A stretch of DNA of 64,000 nt from positions 22,752 to 86,751 of the forward strand of contig JAURYI010000092.1 in assembly GCA_030654015.1 (NCBI GenBank). Reading direction: 5' to 3'. Below are positions 55,177-63,787 of this stretch, one piece after another; position 1 is the first letter of the stretch, and the number at the start of each line of letters is the position of its first letter. The notes under the pieces were generated by a model. That model saw only the letters and a list, made by a program, of their open reading frames with translations. It was not told where the DNA came from and searched no databases. This stretch comes from Methylococcales bacterium. GTDB taxonomy: Bacteria > Pseudomonadota > Gammaproteobacteria > Methylococcales > Methylomonadaceae. Made by a program: the position numbers and the translations under genes.

Positions 55177-56058
55177 ATGAAAAATTACTGCCTTTTATGC
55201 GTTCTTATTTGTACATCTATTTTATCAGGATGTGGATTGGGAAAAGTTGTTACGTCTGTCGCACTTCTTCCTGTAAATATTGCTACGGGTGTTGTTGACA
55301 CAGTGACAGGAACAAAAATGACTCGTGGACTTCACAACGCAGTTGATGAAGCCTTTAAATCAGGTCAAAAAATGGAGGCTTCGGCTATTAAAACAGCGTT
55401 TTCTAATACTACATTTCATGTTGTTCCCTACACTGCATTTCTGAAAGCTGATGGTTCAGCTTTATTGAAAAAAAAGGAAAACGACACCATAGAACAGGCT
55501 AGATGGACTGCAAGTATTGGTCAACTCTGCATAAACAAAGACTGCTTTGAAATTAGAGCAAAAGATAGAGAAATACTTACTAATACAGGCTTTTATTATA
55601 AAAAAGGCGACACTGAAAATTTTGATGCCAAAATAGACGCGCAAGTAAGAAACGAAGCAGAAAAACGTGCAGAAGCTGAACGGAAAAAAGCCGAAGAACA
55701 AGCGGCTCAAGTACGCGCTGAAACAGAACAAAGGATTGCACAACAAAAAGCTGAAGCTGAAGAGGCTAGATGTATGGCAAGTTCTCAATGTCGTGCTGAA
55801 AAAGAGCGCAAAGAACGTGAACGCCAAGCAGAAGCACAGCGTGAAAGAGAGCAAGCGTGCGAAAGACTTTATTCGGGTAAAGCTGTTGAAATTCGGATTG
55901 AATCATGTGGCTTTATTTTTACTTCAGATTGTCATACTTATAATTATGATGCTTTGATAACTGGAGTATCAGTAAAAAATGGTCTTGCAACCGCGAAGAT
56001 TGTAGAATCTGGAAGGTATTATGGTAAGACTTACGAAAAAAGTTGTTCTAATTTTTAA
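55177..56058 (+). CDS. Putative lipoprotein with Glu/Lys/Ala-rich helix
   Basis: About 293 residues from the ATG at 55177 (an ATG at 55162 is also possible). Lipoprotein signal with lipobox ILSGCG. A globular part (residues about 25-140) is followed by a long charged helix (EAEKRAEAERKKAEEQAAQ, AEKERKERERQAEAQRERE) and a short C-terminal domain with cysteines (CERLYSGKAVEIRIESCGF, DCHTYNYDALI, KSCSNF). It is probably anchored in the outer membrane facing the periplasm. No family is known to me. It may be co-transcribed with the 54896 gene and the DUF1566 gene. Confidence 0.65.
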   Translation: MKNYCLLCVLICTSILSGCGLGKVVTSVALLPVNIATGVVDTVTGTKMTRGLHNAVDEAFKSGQKMEASAIKTAFSNTTFHVVPYTAFLKADGSALLKKKENDTIEQARWTASIGQLCINKDCFEIRAKDREILTNTGFYYKKGDTENFDAKIDAQVRNEAEKRAEAERKKAEEQAAQVRAETEQRIAQQKAEAEEARCMASSQCRAEKERKERERQAEAQREREQACERLYSGKAVEIRIESCGFIFTSDCHTYNYDALITGVSVKNGLATAKIVESGRYYGKTYEKSCSNF

Positions 56059-56075
56059 TAATTAAAGGGCAAGAT

Positions 56076-56675
56076 ATGAAAAAACGATTTTTGATAAATA
56101 CAAATGTTTTAAGTTATTTTGGGCTATTCCCATTATTAATGTTGTCTGTAGTTGGTTGTGCAAACGCCGAGCAACAAACAACCGCAGAGTGGCAAACCAT
56201 AGACCGTTATCAAGTTAAAGACGATTTAGTTAAAGATACAAAAACTGGCTTAATGTGGATGCGCTGTAGTTTAGGGCAGAAATGGGATGGTTCAACGTGT
56301 CAGGGTAAGGCGGAACAATATAATTTTGGCGAAAAACTGCAAGTAACTGATTATTTTAGTCGTCATGCTCATGCTGGTTATAGTGATTGGCGTTTACCTA
56401 AACGTGAAGAACTAAAAACGCTGGTTTATTGTAGTAATGGGCAGGTAGGTGCCGATACTGATATAACAGGGCGTTTTTGTAATGAGAATTCTGCTAAACC
56501 AGCGATTGAAAAAACTGTATTTCCTGAAACAGTGTCTAGTGGATTTTGGTCATCTTCACCTTGTGATGCTGGTTATGCCTGTGTGTGGGGCGTGAGCTTC
56601 GGTTCGGGTGGTTACACCCCTGGCGACCTTGAATATAACAACTTTGCTATTCGTATGGTGCGAGGAGCTGAGTAG
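56076..56675 (+). CDS. DUF1566 (Lcl C-terminal, C-lectin-like) secreted protein
   Basis: 199 residues with a lipoprotein- or Sec-type signal (LLMLSVVGCANAEQQ). The core shows the DUF1566 marks VKDTKTGLMWMRCS, AGYSDWRLPKREELKTLV and the final SGFWSSSPCDAGY ... NNFAIRMVRG. The fold is related to formylglycine-generating/C-type lectin domains, and the family is common in surface ligand-binding proteins. It is 18 bases after the lipoprotein gene. The final variable-looking region resembles diversified lectin ends, but no reverse transcriptase or template repeat is present. Confidence 0.82.
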   Translation: MKKRFLINTNVLSYFGLFPLLMLSVVGCANAEQQTTAEWQTIDRYQVKDDLVKDTKTGLMWMRCSLGQKWDGSTCQGKAEQYNFGEKLQVTDYFSRHAHAGYSDWRLPKREELKTLVYCSNGQVGADTDITGRFCNENSAKPAIEKTVFPETVSSGFWSSSPCDAGYACVWGVSFGSGGYTPGDLEYNNFAIRMVRGAE

Positions 56676-56921
56676 CCCCGCGTACGTTGGGTTGCCGTTT
56701 TTTGGCAACCCAACAAAAACCCAACCCTTTTCTATCTCCACAAGAATATCATTCACAGAATAGTTTTTTTGCCACTGTTGACGGTCTTCGACATAGTTTC
56801 CATAACCCTGATTAAACTGCTGCATAAAGCGGATAAAATCGGTTGCACCCAGTCCTTTATAAAGAATATCAATACCGATTTTTTGAATTTCCTGCTCTGT
56901 TTTATATTCAATTGCACTCAT
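56556..56921 (-). CDS. Short unknown protein whose C-terminus runs through a repeat
   Basis: The first 65 or so residues (MSAIEYKTEQEIQKIGIDIL, GATDFIRFMQQFNQGYG, VEDRQQWQKNYSVNDILVEI) look like a real small protein. The sequence then enters the palindromic repeat (VFVGLPKNGNPTYAG encoded by 56678-56714) and continues antisense into the end of the DUF1566 gene to 56556. The original stop was probably removed by arrival of the repeat. No family is assigned; it is near vapBC module 2 but not its usual partner. Confidence 0.5.
   Translation of the reverse strand: MSAIEYKTEQEIQKIGIDILYKGLGATDFIRFMQQFNQGYGNYVEDRQQWQKNYSVNDILVEIEKGWVFVGLPKNGNPTYAGLLSSSHHTNSKVVIFKVARGVTTRTEAHAPHTGITSITR
56678..56714. 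repeat. GTTGGGTT/GTACGCGG-type repeat, opposite orientation
   Basis: CCGCGTACGTTGGGTTGCC ... GGCAACCCAAC. It lies between the convergent DUF1566 gene and the minus-strand small gene, and its sequence is translated in the latter. Confidence 0.7.
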
Positions 56922-56953
56922 GGTAAAACCTCAATTCCACATTACCGATTTAA

Positions 56954-57328
56954 TTATCTAATTAATTGAATATCCAGCGATAACGGCAAGTTTTGCCAGA
57001 TTTTATCAGCCGTGATGATCGGCATATTTTCGACTAAACCCGTTGCTAAACACGCTCTATCACCTAACGATAAGCCAAAGGGGGCGGTTACTTGCCAGAG
57101 TTCGCCCGCTTTATTGGCGTGTTCCACACTGAATGGAATAAAACGAAGTCCCAACAGTGAGAGTTTTTTAGCGACTAATTGGTCATCAATGGCATTTTTC
57201 CGAAGTTTCTGCACTACCTCACACCAGTTAACGGTTGATATAAACGCATCGGGTAGCAGCGGTTTAACGTGTGAGCCACCTTGTTCTTGATTCAAATAAG
57301 CCAACAGTGCCGAAGCGTCCAATATCAT
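56954..57328 (-). CDS. VapC-type PIN-domain ribonuclease toxin
   Basis: 124 residues with the PIN active-site acids in place: MILDASALLAYLNQEQG (D4), ISTVNWCEVVQKL (E near 38), GLSLGDRACLATGL (D near 91) and IITADKIW (D near 109). Such toxins cut RNA, often initiator tRNA or rRNA. It follows the presumed antitoxin by 11 bases. Confidence 0.87.
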   Translation of the reverse strand: MILDASALLAYLNQEQGGSHVKPLLPDAFISTVNWCEVVQKLRKNAIDDQLVAKKLSLLGLRFIPFSVEHANKAGELWQVTAPFGLSLGDRACLATGLVENMPIITADKIWQNLPLSLDIQLIR

Positions 57329-57339
57329 TGTCTATTTTC

Positions 57340-57567
57340 CTAGTATTCTTTTTTTGCTTCATTTCGTCTGTCTGTTATCAGTTCATCCACTAAACTCACT
57401 GACTTTGGAACGTTTGCCATCAGTGCGAACAACTCCTGCTCGACTTGTTGGTTTCTTTTTTCGTCTGACAAGGCTCTTTCAATCGCACGTTGTATAAATT
57501 CCTGCACATTGCTGTGTTGTAATACTTCACTTGCTGTGTCATCGGGTAATTCAATGGCTAACTGCAC
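57340..57567 (-). CDS. Antitoxin partner of the PIN toxin
   Basis: 75 residues. The start MQLAIELPDDTASEVLQHSN with VQEFIQRAIERALSDEKR is typical of VapB-like antitoxins. The acidic C-terminal stretch ends DELITDRRNEAKKEY. Identity rests on size and operon position. Confidence 0.75.
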   Translation of the reverse strand: MQLAIELPDDTASEVLQHSNVQEFIQRAIERALSDEKRNQQVEQELFALMANVPKSVSLVDELITDRRNEAKKEY

Positions 57568-57618
57568 TATTGCCTCCTAAAATAAGGGTATCATTGTCAT
57601 GATTTTTGATTGCGTATT

Positions 57619-59871
57619 TTACTTCTTGCGCCGCTTTTTCTTAACTGGCGCACCGCCCACTTTTTTACTCGCCGCTTCTTTCTTCACCAATTCAAAATCA
57701 ATTTTCTTTTCGTCTAAATCCACGCGCACGACTTTGACTTTAACGCTGTCGCCTAGGCGGAAGTTGACGTTGCTGCGTTCACCTTTTAATTGGTGGCTGG
57801 TGGGGTCGAAGTGGAAATAATCTTGTCCTAGGTTGCTGATGTGTACTAAGCCTTCGACATAGATTTCTGCTAATTCGACAAAAAAACCGAAGCCTGTGAC
57901 GGCGGAAATTATGCCTGTGAAGTCTTCGCCGATTTTATCCAGCATATATTCGCATTTCAGCCAACTGGTAACATCGCGGGTGGCATCATCGGCGCGGCGT
58001 TCGTTGGCGGAACAATGTTCACCCAGTACCACCATGTCTGGCACGCCGTAGATAAAGCTTTCGGCTTTTTTGCCTTGCAGAACGTGGCGGATCGCGCGGT
58101 GTACTAATAAGTCAGGATAGCGGCGTATGGGTGAGGTGAAATGCGCGTAGGCTTCTAGGGCTAAACCAAAATGCCCTTTGAGTTCAGGGCTGTAGACGGC
58201 TTGCGACATGGAGCGCAATAATACGGTTTGAATTAAATGCGCGTCGGGGCGGTCTTTGATAGATTCGACGAGGTGCATATAATCTAACGGGGTGGGAATC
58301 GCGCCGCCACCGAGTTTTAAGCCCATTTCACCTAAAAAGGTTTTTAGGTTGAGCAGTTTATCAGTGCTGGGGCCTTCGTGTATGCGTAACAGTTTGGGCA
58401 TTTTTTTGCTGTTTAAAAACCGCGCTGCCGCGCCGTTCGCGGTAATCATGAATTCTTCAATCAGTTTGTGGGCATCGTTACGCACCACAGGGATGATTTT
58501 TTCAATTTTGCGGTTTTCACCGAAGACAATGCGGGTTTCTAGGGTGTCAAAATCCATCGCGCCGCGTTGTTCACGCGCTGTACGCATGACTTGATATAGG
58601 GCGTACATTTCTTTTAAATGCGGCATTAACGGGGCGTATTTTTTCGCCAGCGTTTTATCGCCTTCAACCAACATCTGTGCCACTTCGGTATAGGTCAACC
58701 GCGCATGAGAGCGCATCACGGCTTCAAAAAACTTGGAGCGTAACACGTTGCCTTCGCCATCAATCAATAATTCACAGACCATACATAAACGGTCTACGTT
58801 GGGATTGAGTGAGCATAAGCCGTTGGACAAAATCTCTGGCAACATTGGAATGACTTGCTCAGGAAAATACACTGAGGTGCTGCGTTTATGGGCTTCTTTG
58901 TCTAGTTCTGTACCGACTTTGACATAATGCGAGACATCGGCAATGGCGACTAATAATTTCCAACCTTTCGGGGTTTTTTTGCAATATACCGCGTCATCAA
59001 AATCGCGGGCATCTTCGCCGTCTATGGTGACTAAGGGCAAGTCGCGTATATCAACACGATTTTCTTTTGCCGCTTCGGGAACTTCAGGTGTGAGGGGTTT
59101 GATTTCTTCCAGCAGTTCGTCTGACCAAGTATTGGGCAATTCATACGAACGAATCGCCATATCGATTTCCATTCCTGGTGCAAGATGATCGCCTAGGACT
59201 TCGACAATACGCCCAATGGGTTGATGCAGTTTGGTGGGCTGTTCGGTAATTTGCGCGACAACGATTTGCCCTTGTTTGGCTTTACCTGTGCCGCCTTTGG
59301 GGATTAAAACCGTTTGCGCGATATTTTTATTATCAGGAATAACGTAGGTAAAACCGTCTTCTTTATAAAGCCGCCCAACAATTTCGTGGGTGTTGCGCTC
59401 TAAAATTTCTACCACCGCGCCTTCACGACGACCTTTTTTATCCACACCTGCGATACGCACCAGCGCACGGTCATTGTGTAATAACGGGTTCATTTCACGC
59501 GGCGATAAAAATAAATCATCCGAACCATCATCGGGGCGAACAAAGCCAAAGCCATCGGCATGACCGATAATACGCCCAACAATTAAATTCTTGTTATCGA
59601 CTAGGCAATATTGTTGTCCGCGATTAAATAATAATTGTCCATCGCGTTCCATTGCGCGTAAACGGCGGCGCAGGGCTTCTAAATCATCTTCGGAGTCAAG
59701 GTGAAAGCTACTGGCAATGTCTGTGCGTGCCAGTGGTTTACCCTTTTGTTCGATAAGCTGGAGTATTAACTCGCGGCTAGGAATAGGGTTTTCATATTTT
59801 TCAGCTTCGCGCTGAGCGAATGGGTCTTTTGTTGAGGTAAATTCAACGTCTTTTTTGGACTTTGGGGGCAT
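57619..59871 (-). CDS. rnr: Ribonuclease R
   Basis: 750 residues: N-terminal helix-turn-helix (PIPSRELILQLIEQKGKP), two cold-shock domains (VGRIIGHADGFGFVRPDDGS, IVGRLYKEDGFTYVIPD), the RNB catalytic domain (DIRDLPLVTIDGEDARDFDDAV with the metal-binding acids), an S1 domain (FTGIISAVTGFGFFVELAEIYVEGL) and a basic tail (PVKKKRRKK). It degrades structured RNA 3' to 5', acting in rRNA quality control and trans-translation. No trmH-like gene follows it, and the next gene downstream is the vapBC module. Confidence 0.96.
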   Translation of the reverse strand: MPPKSKKDVEFTSTKDPFAQREAEKYENPIPSRELILQLIEQKGKPLARTDIASSFHLDSEDDLEALRRRLRAMERDGQLLFNRGQQYCLVDNKNLIVGRIIGHADGFGFVRPDDGSDDLFLSPREMNPLLHNDRALVRIAGVDKKGRREGAVVEILERNTHEIVGRLYKEDGFTYVIPDNKNIAQTVLIPKGGTGKAKQGQIVVAQITEQPTKLHQPIGRIVEVLGDHLAPGMEIDMAIRSYELPNTWSDELLEEIKPLTPEVPEAAKENRVDIRDLPLVTIDGEDARDFDDAVYCKKTPKGWKLLVAIADVSHYVKVGTELDKEAHKRSTSVYFPEQVIPMLPEILSNGLCSLNPNVDRLCMVCELLIDGEGNVLRSKFFEAVMRSHARLTYTEVAQMLVEGDKTLAKKYAPLMPHLKEMYALYQVMRTAREQRGAMDFDTLETRIVFGENRKIEKIIPVVRNDAHKLIEEFMITANGAAARFLNSKKMPKLLRIHEGPSTDKLLNLKTFLGEMGLKLGGGAIPTPLDYMHLVESIKDRPDAHLIQTVLLRSMSQAVYSPELKGHFGLALEAYAHFTSPIRRYPDLLVHRAIRHVLQGKKAESFIYGVPDMVVLGEHCSANERRADDATRDVTSWLKCEYMLDKIGEDFTGIISAVTGFGFFVELAEIYVEGLVHISNLGQDYFHFDPTSHQLKGERSNVNFRLGDSVKVKVVRVDLDEKKIDFELVKKEAASKKVGGAPVKKKRRKK

Positions 59872-59987
59872 TTATATTCACTATAAAAGTAATTGACTGG
59901 ATTTAGCTAATACTCACTATGATACAGGCTTACGTTACTAGATAACACATTGTTTTGTAGGCTGTATGCAATTTATTTTTTACTTTA

Positions 59988-60016
59988 TTGACAAAAATAA
60001 CTCAAATGCGTATAGT
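59988..60016 (+). promoter_or_regulatory. Sigma-70 promoter of tRNA-Leu
   Basis: TTGACA (59988-59993), an exact 17-base spacer, then TATAGT (60011-60016). A GC-rich discriminator (TCGCGGCTC) follows, as expected for growth-rate/stringent-controlled stable RNA genes. Predicted start is near 60023, 27 bases before the tRNA. Confidence 0.85.
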
Positions 60017-60049
60017 TCGCGGCTCACTTTGCTGTTATCAGCAACTCAT

Positions 60050-60135
60050 GCCGAGGTGGTGGAATGGTAGACACGCTAGCTTCAGGTGCTAGTGGGCGTA
60101 AGCCCGTGGAGGTTCAAGTCCTCTTCTCGGTACCA
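60050..60135 (+). tRNA. tRNA-Leu (anticodon CAG)
   Basis: Acceptor 5' arm GCCGAGG pairs with TCTCGGT, followed by encoded ACCA. The D-arm contains GGTAGAC. The anticodon stem-loop CTAGC-TTCAGGT-GCTAG gives CAG. A long variable arm (GGGCGTAAGCCC) identifies a class II tRNA, and the T-loop is GGTTCAAGTCC. It closely resembles the E. coli Leu tRNAs. Confidence 0.96.
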
Positions 60136-60167
60136 AATATAAGTTCAACAAAATGCAAACAAAATCA

Positions 60168-60203
60168 TAAACCCGCAAGTCATAAGGCTTGGCGGGTTTT
60201 TTA
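60168..60203 (+). terminator. Rho-independent terminator of tRNA-Leu
   Basis: AACCCGCAAG (60170-60179) pairs with CTTGGCGGGTT (60188-60198, one bulged base), followed by a T-run. Confidence 0.8.
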
Positions 60204-60416
60204 TTGCTCAACGGAATGCAGTAAATTTTACAGTAATCCTTAAGCAGTAAGAACCTGTTCAAAATTTAGGGTCACTATAATGATATTAGTGGGATGGGAG
60301 GCTTATTTAATTGACGCAGTCATTGAAAAATACCGCGCAGACCATGCAGGGTAAATAATGCTTTTAGCGGTAAATAGCGATGCACACGGTAAAGCTGTGT
60401 GCATCGCCCTAGAGAT
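60204..60416. other. Gap between tRNA-Leu and htpG
   Basis: No complete gene. A 24-codon frame at 60280-60354 (M...AYLIDAVIEKYRADHAG) might be a remnant of a transposase or other C-terminus, but it is too short to place. An 11-bp hairpin GCGATGCACAC/GTGTGCATCGC (60377-60407) lies ten bases beyond the htpG stop. It has no U-tract and may be a repeat or weak terminator. Confidence 0.4.
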
Positions 60417-62372
60417 TTAACCCAACAAACCCTGCAACAAACCATTCAATTTATGCACAAACGCCGCTGGATCATCCAACTGTCCGCCTTCGCTTAATAC
60501 CGCTTGGTCAAGCAAAATCTGCGTTAAATCGGCAAAACGCACATCGTCTTGTTCCGCTTTTAAACGCGTGATTAAGGCATGATGCGGGTTGATTTCAAAC
60601 ACAGGTTTTTGACCCATGCCCATACCCATCATTTGCCCTGCATCTTTCATGATGCGTTCCATGTTTAAACTCATGCCGTAAACATTAGCCACTAAACAGG
60701 CAGGAGATTCAGTTAAACGGTGACTTAAACGCACATCACTGACTTTATCGCCTAATACTTCTTTGATTTGCGCAATCACGGATTCAAAGTCTTTATTGAC
60801 TTCTTCTTGCTTTTCTTTGTCTTCTTCATCGTCTAACGCGCCTAGGTTTAAATCACCTTTGGCAACTGATTGTAAATGTTTGCCGTCAAATTCATCCAGA
60901 TTAGACACCAGCCATTCATCAATACGGTCAGACAACAATAAAACTTCAATGCCTTTTTTACGGAAAATTTCTAAATGCGGGCTGTTTTTTGCCGCCGCGA
61001 AACTGTCAGCGGTTACATAATAAATATGCTCCTGCCCTTCTTTCATACGGCTGACGTAATCTTCCAGCGTCACGTCTTGTTTGTTGGTGTCATTGTGCGT
61101 AGACGCAAAACGAAGCAATTTAGCCACGCGCTCTTTATTGGCATGATCTTCAATCGGGCCTTCTTTAATGACTGCGCCGAATTGTTCCCAAAAAGTTGCG
61201 TAATTTTCAGGTGCGTTTTTCGCCAGTTGTTCCAGCATACTCAACACTTTTTTCACCGCGCCAGACTTGATATTGCTGATTTGTTTGCTTTGTTGCAAAA
61301 TTTCGCGCGATACGTTCAACGGTAAGGAATCGGCATCAATCACACCACGAATAAAACGCAAATAACGCGGCATCAACTGCTCGGCATCATCAGTAATAAA
61401 CACTTTACGCACATACAATTTCACACCATGTTTCGCGTCTCTGTCCCATAAATCAAACGGTGCGCGGGCAGGCACATACAACAATAACGTATATTCGTTC
61501 GTGCCTTCTACTTTGCTGTGAATATGCGTTAATGGGTCTTGGAAATCATGCCCGACGTGTTTATAAAACTGCTTATAATCGTCTTCGGAAATTTCGGTGC
61601 GGGCTTTTGTCCATAACGCCGCCGCGCTGTTGACGGTTTCTTCCACGATTTCTGGAGCGGGTTTTTCCTCGGCAACTGCGTCTGCATCTTCGGCTTCATC
61701 TTCTTCACCGTAAGATGGCGCGGCTTCTTTGGTCATCACAATCGGCAATGAAATGTGATCGGAGAATTTACGCACGATAGCACGCAGACGATAACCGTCT
61801 AAAAATTCTGTTTCCGCTTCTTTTAAATGCAGAACAATTTCCGTACCGCGTCCTTCTTTTTCCACTGATTCAATGCTGTAATCGCCCTCACCTGCTGATT
61901 CCCAACGCACACCTTCGCTTTTATCTGCACCTGCTTTGCGTGTAGTCAAGGTGACTTTATCCGCGACAATAAACGCTGAATAAAAACCCACGCCGAACTG
62001 ACCGATTAACTCGCTGTCTTTCGCTTGTTCACCAGTCAACGCTTCAAAAAATTGTTTCGTGCCAGATTTAGCAATTGTACCGATATGCTCCTGCACTTCT
62101 GAGCGCGTCATACCGATACCGTTATCGCTGATGGTGATGGTTTTAGCGTCTTTATCAAAGTCGATACGAATTTTTAACTCGCTATCGCCTTCATACAAAC
62201 TACCATTCGACAAGGCTTCAAAACGCAATTTATCAGCGGCATCGGAAGCATTAGAAATCAATTCGCGTAAAAAGATTTCCTTGTTACTGTACAAGGAATG
62301 AATCATCAAATGTAACAAGTGTTTTACTTCGGTTTGAAAACCTAAGGTTTCTTTTTGTGCTGCAACGGTCAT
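60417..62372 (-). CDS. htpG: Molecular chaperone HtpG (Hsp90)
   Basis: 651 residues. The N-terminal GHKL ATPase domain shows [30 protein letters not shown] and [11 protein letters not shown]. An acidic linker ([19 protein letters not shown]) precedes the middle domain ([34 protein letters not shown]) and the C-terminal dimerisation domain. It remodels client proteins with DnaK. AGGA precedes the ATG, and the sigma-32-type promoter (see next entry) indicates heat-shock control. Confidence 0.97.
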   Translation of the reverse strand: MTVAAQKETLGFQTEVKHLLHLMIHSLYSNKEIFLRELISNASDAADKLRFEALSNGSLYEGDSELKIRIDFDKDAKTITISDNGIGMTRSEVQEHIGTIAKSGTKQFFEALTGEQAKDSELIGQFGVGFYSAFIVADKVTLTTRKAGADKSEGVRWESAGEGDYSIESVEKEGRGTEIVLHLKEAETEFLDGYRLRAIVRKFSDHISLPIVMTKEAAPSYGEEDEAEDADAVAEEKPAPEIVEETVNSAAALWTKARTEISEDDYKQFYKHVGHDFQDPLTHIHSKVEGTNEYTLLLYVPARAPFDLWDRDAKHGVKLYVRKVFITDDAEQLMPRYLRFIRGVIDADSLPLNVSREILQQSKQISNIKSGAVKKVLSMLEQLAKNAPENYATFWEQFGAVIKEGPIEDHANKERVAKLLRFASTHNDTNKQDVTLEDYVSRMKEGQEHIYYVTADSFAAAKNSPHLEIFRKKGIEVLLLSDRIDEWLVSNLDEFDGKHLQSVAKGDLNLGALDDEEDKEKQEEVNKDFESVIAQIKEVLGDKVSDVRLSHRLTESPACLVANVYGMSLNMERIMKDAGQMMGMGMGQKPVFEINPHHALITRLKAEQDDVRFADLTQILLDQAVLSEGGQLDDPAAFVHKLNGLLQGLLG

Positions 62373-62404
62373 TTTATAATCCTATGATTGTTTGAGTAAC
62401 CACT

Positions 62405-62432
62405 GTATGGGGGCGCGTTGATTTTTTTCAAG
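62405..62432 (-). promoter_or_regulatory. Sigma-32 heat-shock promoter of htpG
   Basis: Minus strand: CTTGAAA (62432-62426), 13 bases, then CCCCATAC (62412-62405). It is an excellent match to the sigma-32 consensus, about 33 bases upstream of the htpG ATG. Confidence 0.85.
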
Positions 62433-62434
62433 GC

Positions 62435-62443
62435 TGGTATTGT
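62435..62443 (+). promoter_or_regulatory. Possible extended -10 promoter for tRNA-Lys
   Basis: TGGTATTGT is an extended -10 (TGn-TATTGT), with a weak TTGATT fourteen bases upstream. It would start transcription near 62450 and would overlap the divergent htpG promoter. Confidence 0.35.
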
Positions 62444-62473
62444 GCTGACAACTGACTTAAAATGTCTGAGTTG

Positions 62474-62875
62474 GGGATGTTAGCTCAGTTGGTAGAGCAG
62501 TGGACTCTTAACAAAAATAGGAGCGTTCATTGGGAACAATGAACTGAAAATGCAGCTGTATGCTGGAAACCCCTGAGAGCTTCAACTACGCCATTCAGCG
62601 TAAAAATGTTGAAGATTGGGCAATCAGCAGGCAACTCTTAACAAAGTTTCTCGAATTATCAAATAGTTACAACAGTGAATGACGTTGTAATGACAGGTAA
62701 TCCAAAACAAAACCTGTTAAGAAAGCCCTCAGAGACTTAACGCCGCACACCCAAACCGTTCACACGGCGGGTGATGAGAAAGTCCAGACTACAACGCCGA
62801 ATATCAGCGGTTAGTGAAAGCTAAAGTAGTAAAGTAATCCATGGGTCGAGAGTTCGAGCCTCTCACGTCCCACCA
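62474..62875 (+). tRNA. tRNA-Lys (anticodon CTT) interrupted by a group I intron
   Basis: Exon 1 is 62474-62508 and exon 2 is 62835-62875. Spliced, the acceptor GGGATGT pairs with ACGTCCC (one G-U), the D-arm is GCTCAGTTGGTAGAGC, the anticodon stem-loop is GTGGA-CTCTTAA-TCCAT (anticodon CTT), the T-arm is GAGAG-TTCGAGC-CTCTC, and CCA is encoded. The insertion lies between the second and third anticodon bases. All other tRNA features are intact. Confidence 0.9.
62509..62834 (+). ncRNA. Group I self-splicing intron (326 nt) in tRNA-Lys
   Basis: P1: 5' exon CTCT plus TA pairs with the guide TAGGAG (62518-62523), leaving the obligatory U-G wobble at U62508. P2 is a perfect 8-bp hairpin GTTCATTG-GGAA-CAATGAAC (62525-62544). 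Conserved core segments follow: TGCTGGAAAC (P-like, 62561), AATCAGCAGG (Q, 62622-62631), TCAGAGACTT (R, 62729-62738) and GAGAAAGTCC (S, ending 62785). The intron ends in G62834, the omega-G. There is no open reading frame for a homing endonuclease. Confidence 0.88.
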
Positions 62876-62932
62876 AATAAGATAAGGGCTAGGTGCAAAC
62901 CTTGATGTGTCAACACTTTTCAGGACAAAAAG

Positions 62933-63786
62933 TTAAACAGCTTTATGCTGCACTTCAAACTCTACCGGCGACAGGTAGCCATTGTTAGAATGGAGTCGTT
63001 GTCGGTTGTAGAAGACTTCGATGTAGTCGAAGATGGATTTTCTGGCCGCTTCACGGGTGGCATAGTTTTCATGGTTCACGCATTCGGTTTTCAGGGTGTG
63101 AAAAAAGCTCTCGGAGACGGCGTTATCCCAGCAGTTGCCTTTACGGCTCATGCTTTGCTGGACGCCGTGTTGTTTAAGCAGTTTTCTGTGGCTGTCGGAG
63201 GCGTATTGACTGCCCCGCACAGCAAGCCTCTTTTAGGCTTGCGTTTCCAGATTGCCATTAACAACGCATCATTAACCAGTCTGGTTTTCATGTGTTCCGC
63301 CATAGACCAGCCGACAATCTGCCGAGAATACAGGTCTATCACGACCGCCAGATATAACCAGCCTTCGCCGGTAGCAATGTAGGTGATGTCGCCAGCATAG
63401 ACTTGATTGGCTTGCGTCACGTTAAACTGGCGTGCCAGTTGGTTGGAAGCGATGGGTAAGTGATGTTTGGAGTTCGTTGTCGCTTTGAACCGCCGTCGAG
63501 TCTTACACCTCAACTGCGCTTCCTGCATGATGCGCCCAATGCGTCGCCGACTCGCCGTGTAGCCTTGTTTTTCCAACACTTTTTTAAGACGGCGCGTGCC
63601 ATACATCGTTCTATTTTTCGTAAAGGCGGCGGTTATCACGGACTGCAATTCCGCATCCTGCTTCGCTTTAGGTGTTTGCACCGATTTTTCCCACGCGTAG
63701 TACGCACTGCGAGTCACTGACAACACGGCACACAACAAGGTGACGCAATAATCCGTACTCTGCTCCTGAATCCAGGTGTACTTCAC
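62933..63786 (-). pseudogene. IS3 transposase OrfB, frameshifted by a small deletion
   Basis: The 5' part (GTG at 63786; KYTWIQEQSTDYCVTLLCAV, MYGTRRLKKVLEKQGY, VYAGDITYIATGEGWLYLAV) is a normal DDE transposase up to KRKPKRGLL. The frame then changes, and the rest ([39 protein letters not shown]) continues in another frame from about 63217. In IS3 proteins these parts are joined by HSDRGSQY. Here the bases for the HSD part are missing (about 10 bases at 63217-63220), so the second catalytic aspartate is gone. Confidence 0.85.
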
Positions 63787-63787
63787 C

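Noticed and set aside
56520..56675. DUF1566 end as a target of a diversity-generating retroelement
   Set aside because: The C-lectin-like end is suggestive, but there is no reverse transcriptase and no near-identical template repeat in the window.
51000..57600. Integrated prophage or defence island
   Set aside because: Toxin-antitoxin genes, an XRE regulator and short unknown genes occur, but there is no integrase, terminase, capsid gene or complete defence system, and the nearby tRNAs are not adjacent to this block.
60280..60354. 24-codon ORF after tRNA-Leu as a real gene
   Set aside because: Too short, with no ribosome site and no homology I can name; kept only as a possible remnant in the gap description.
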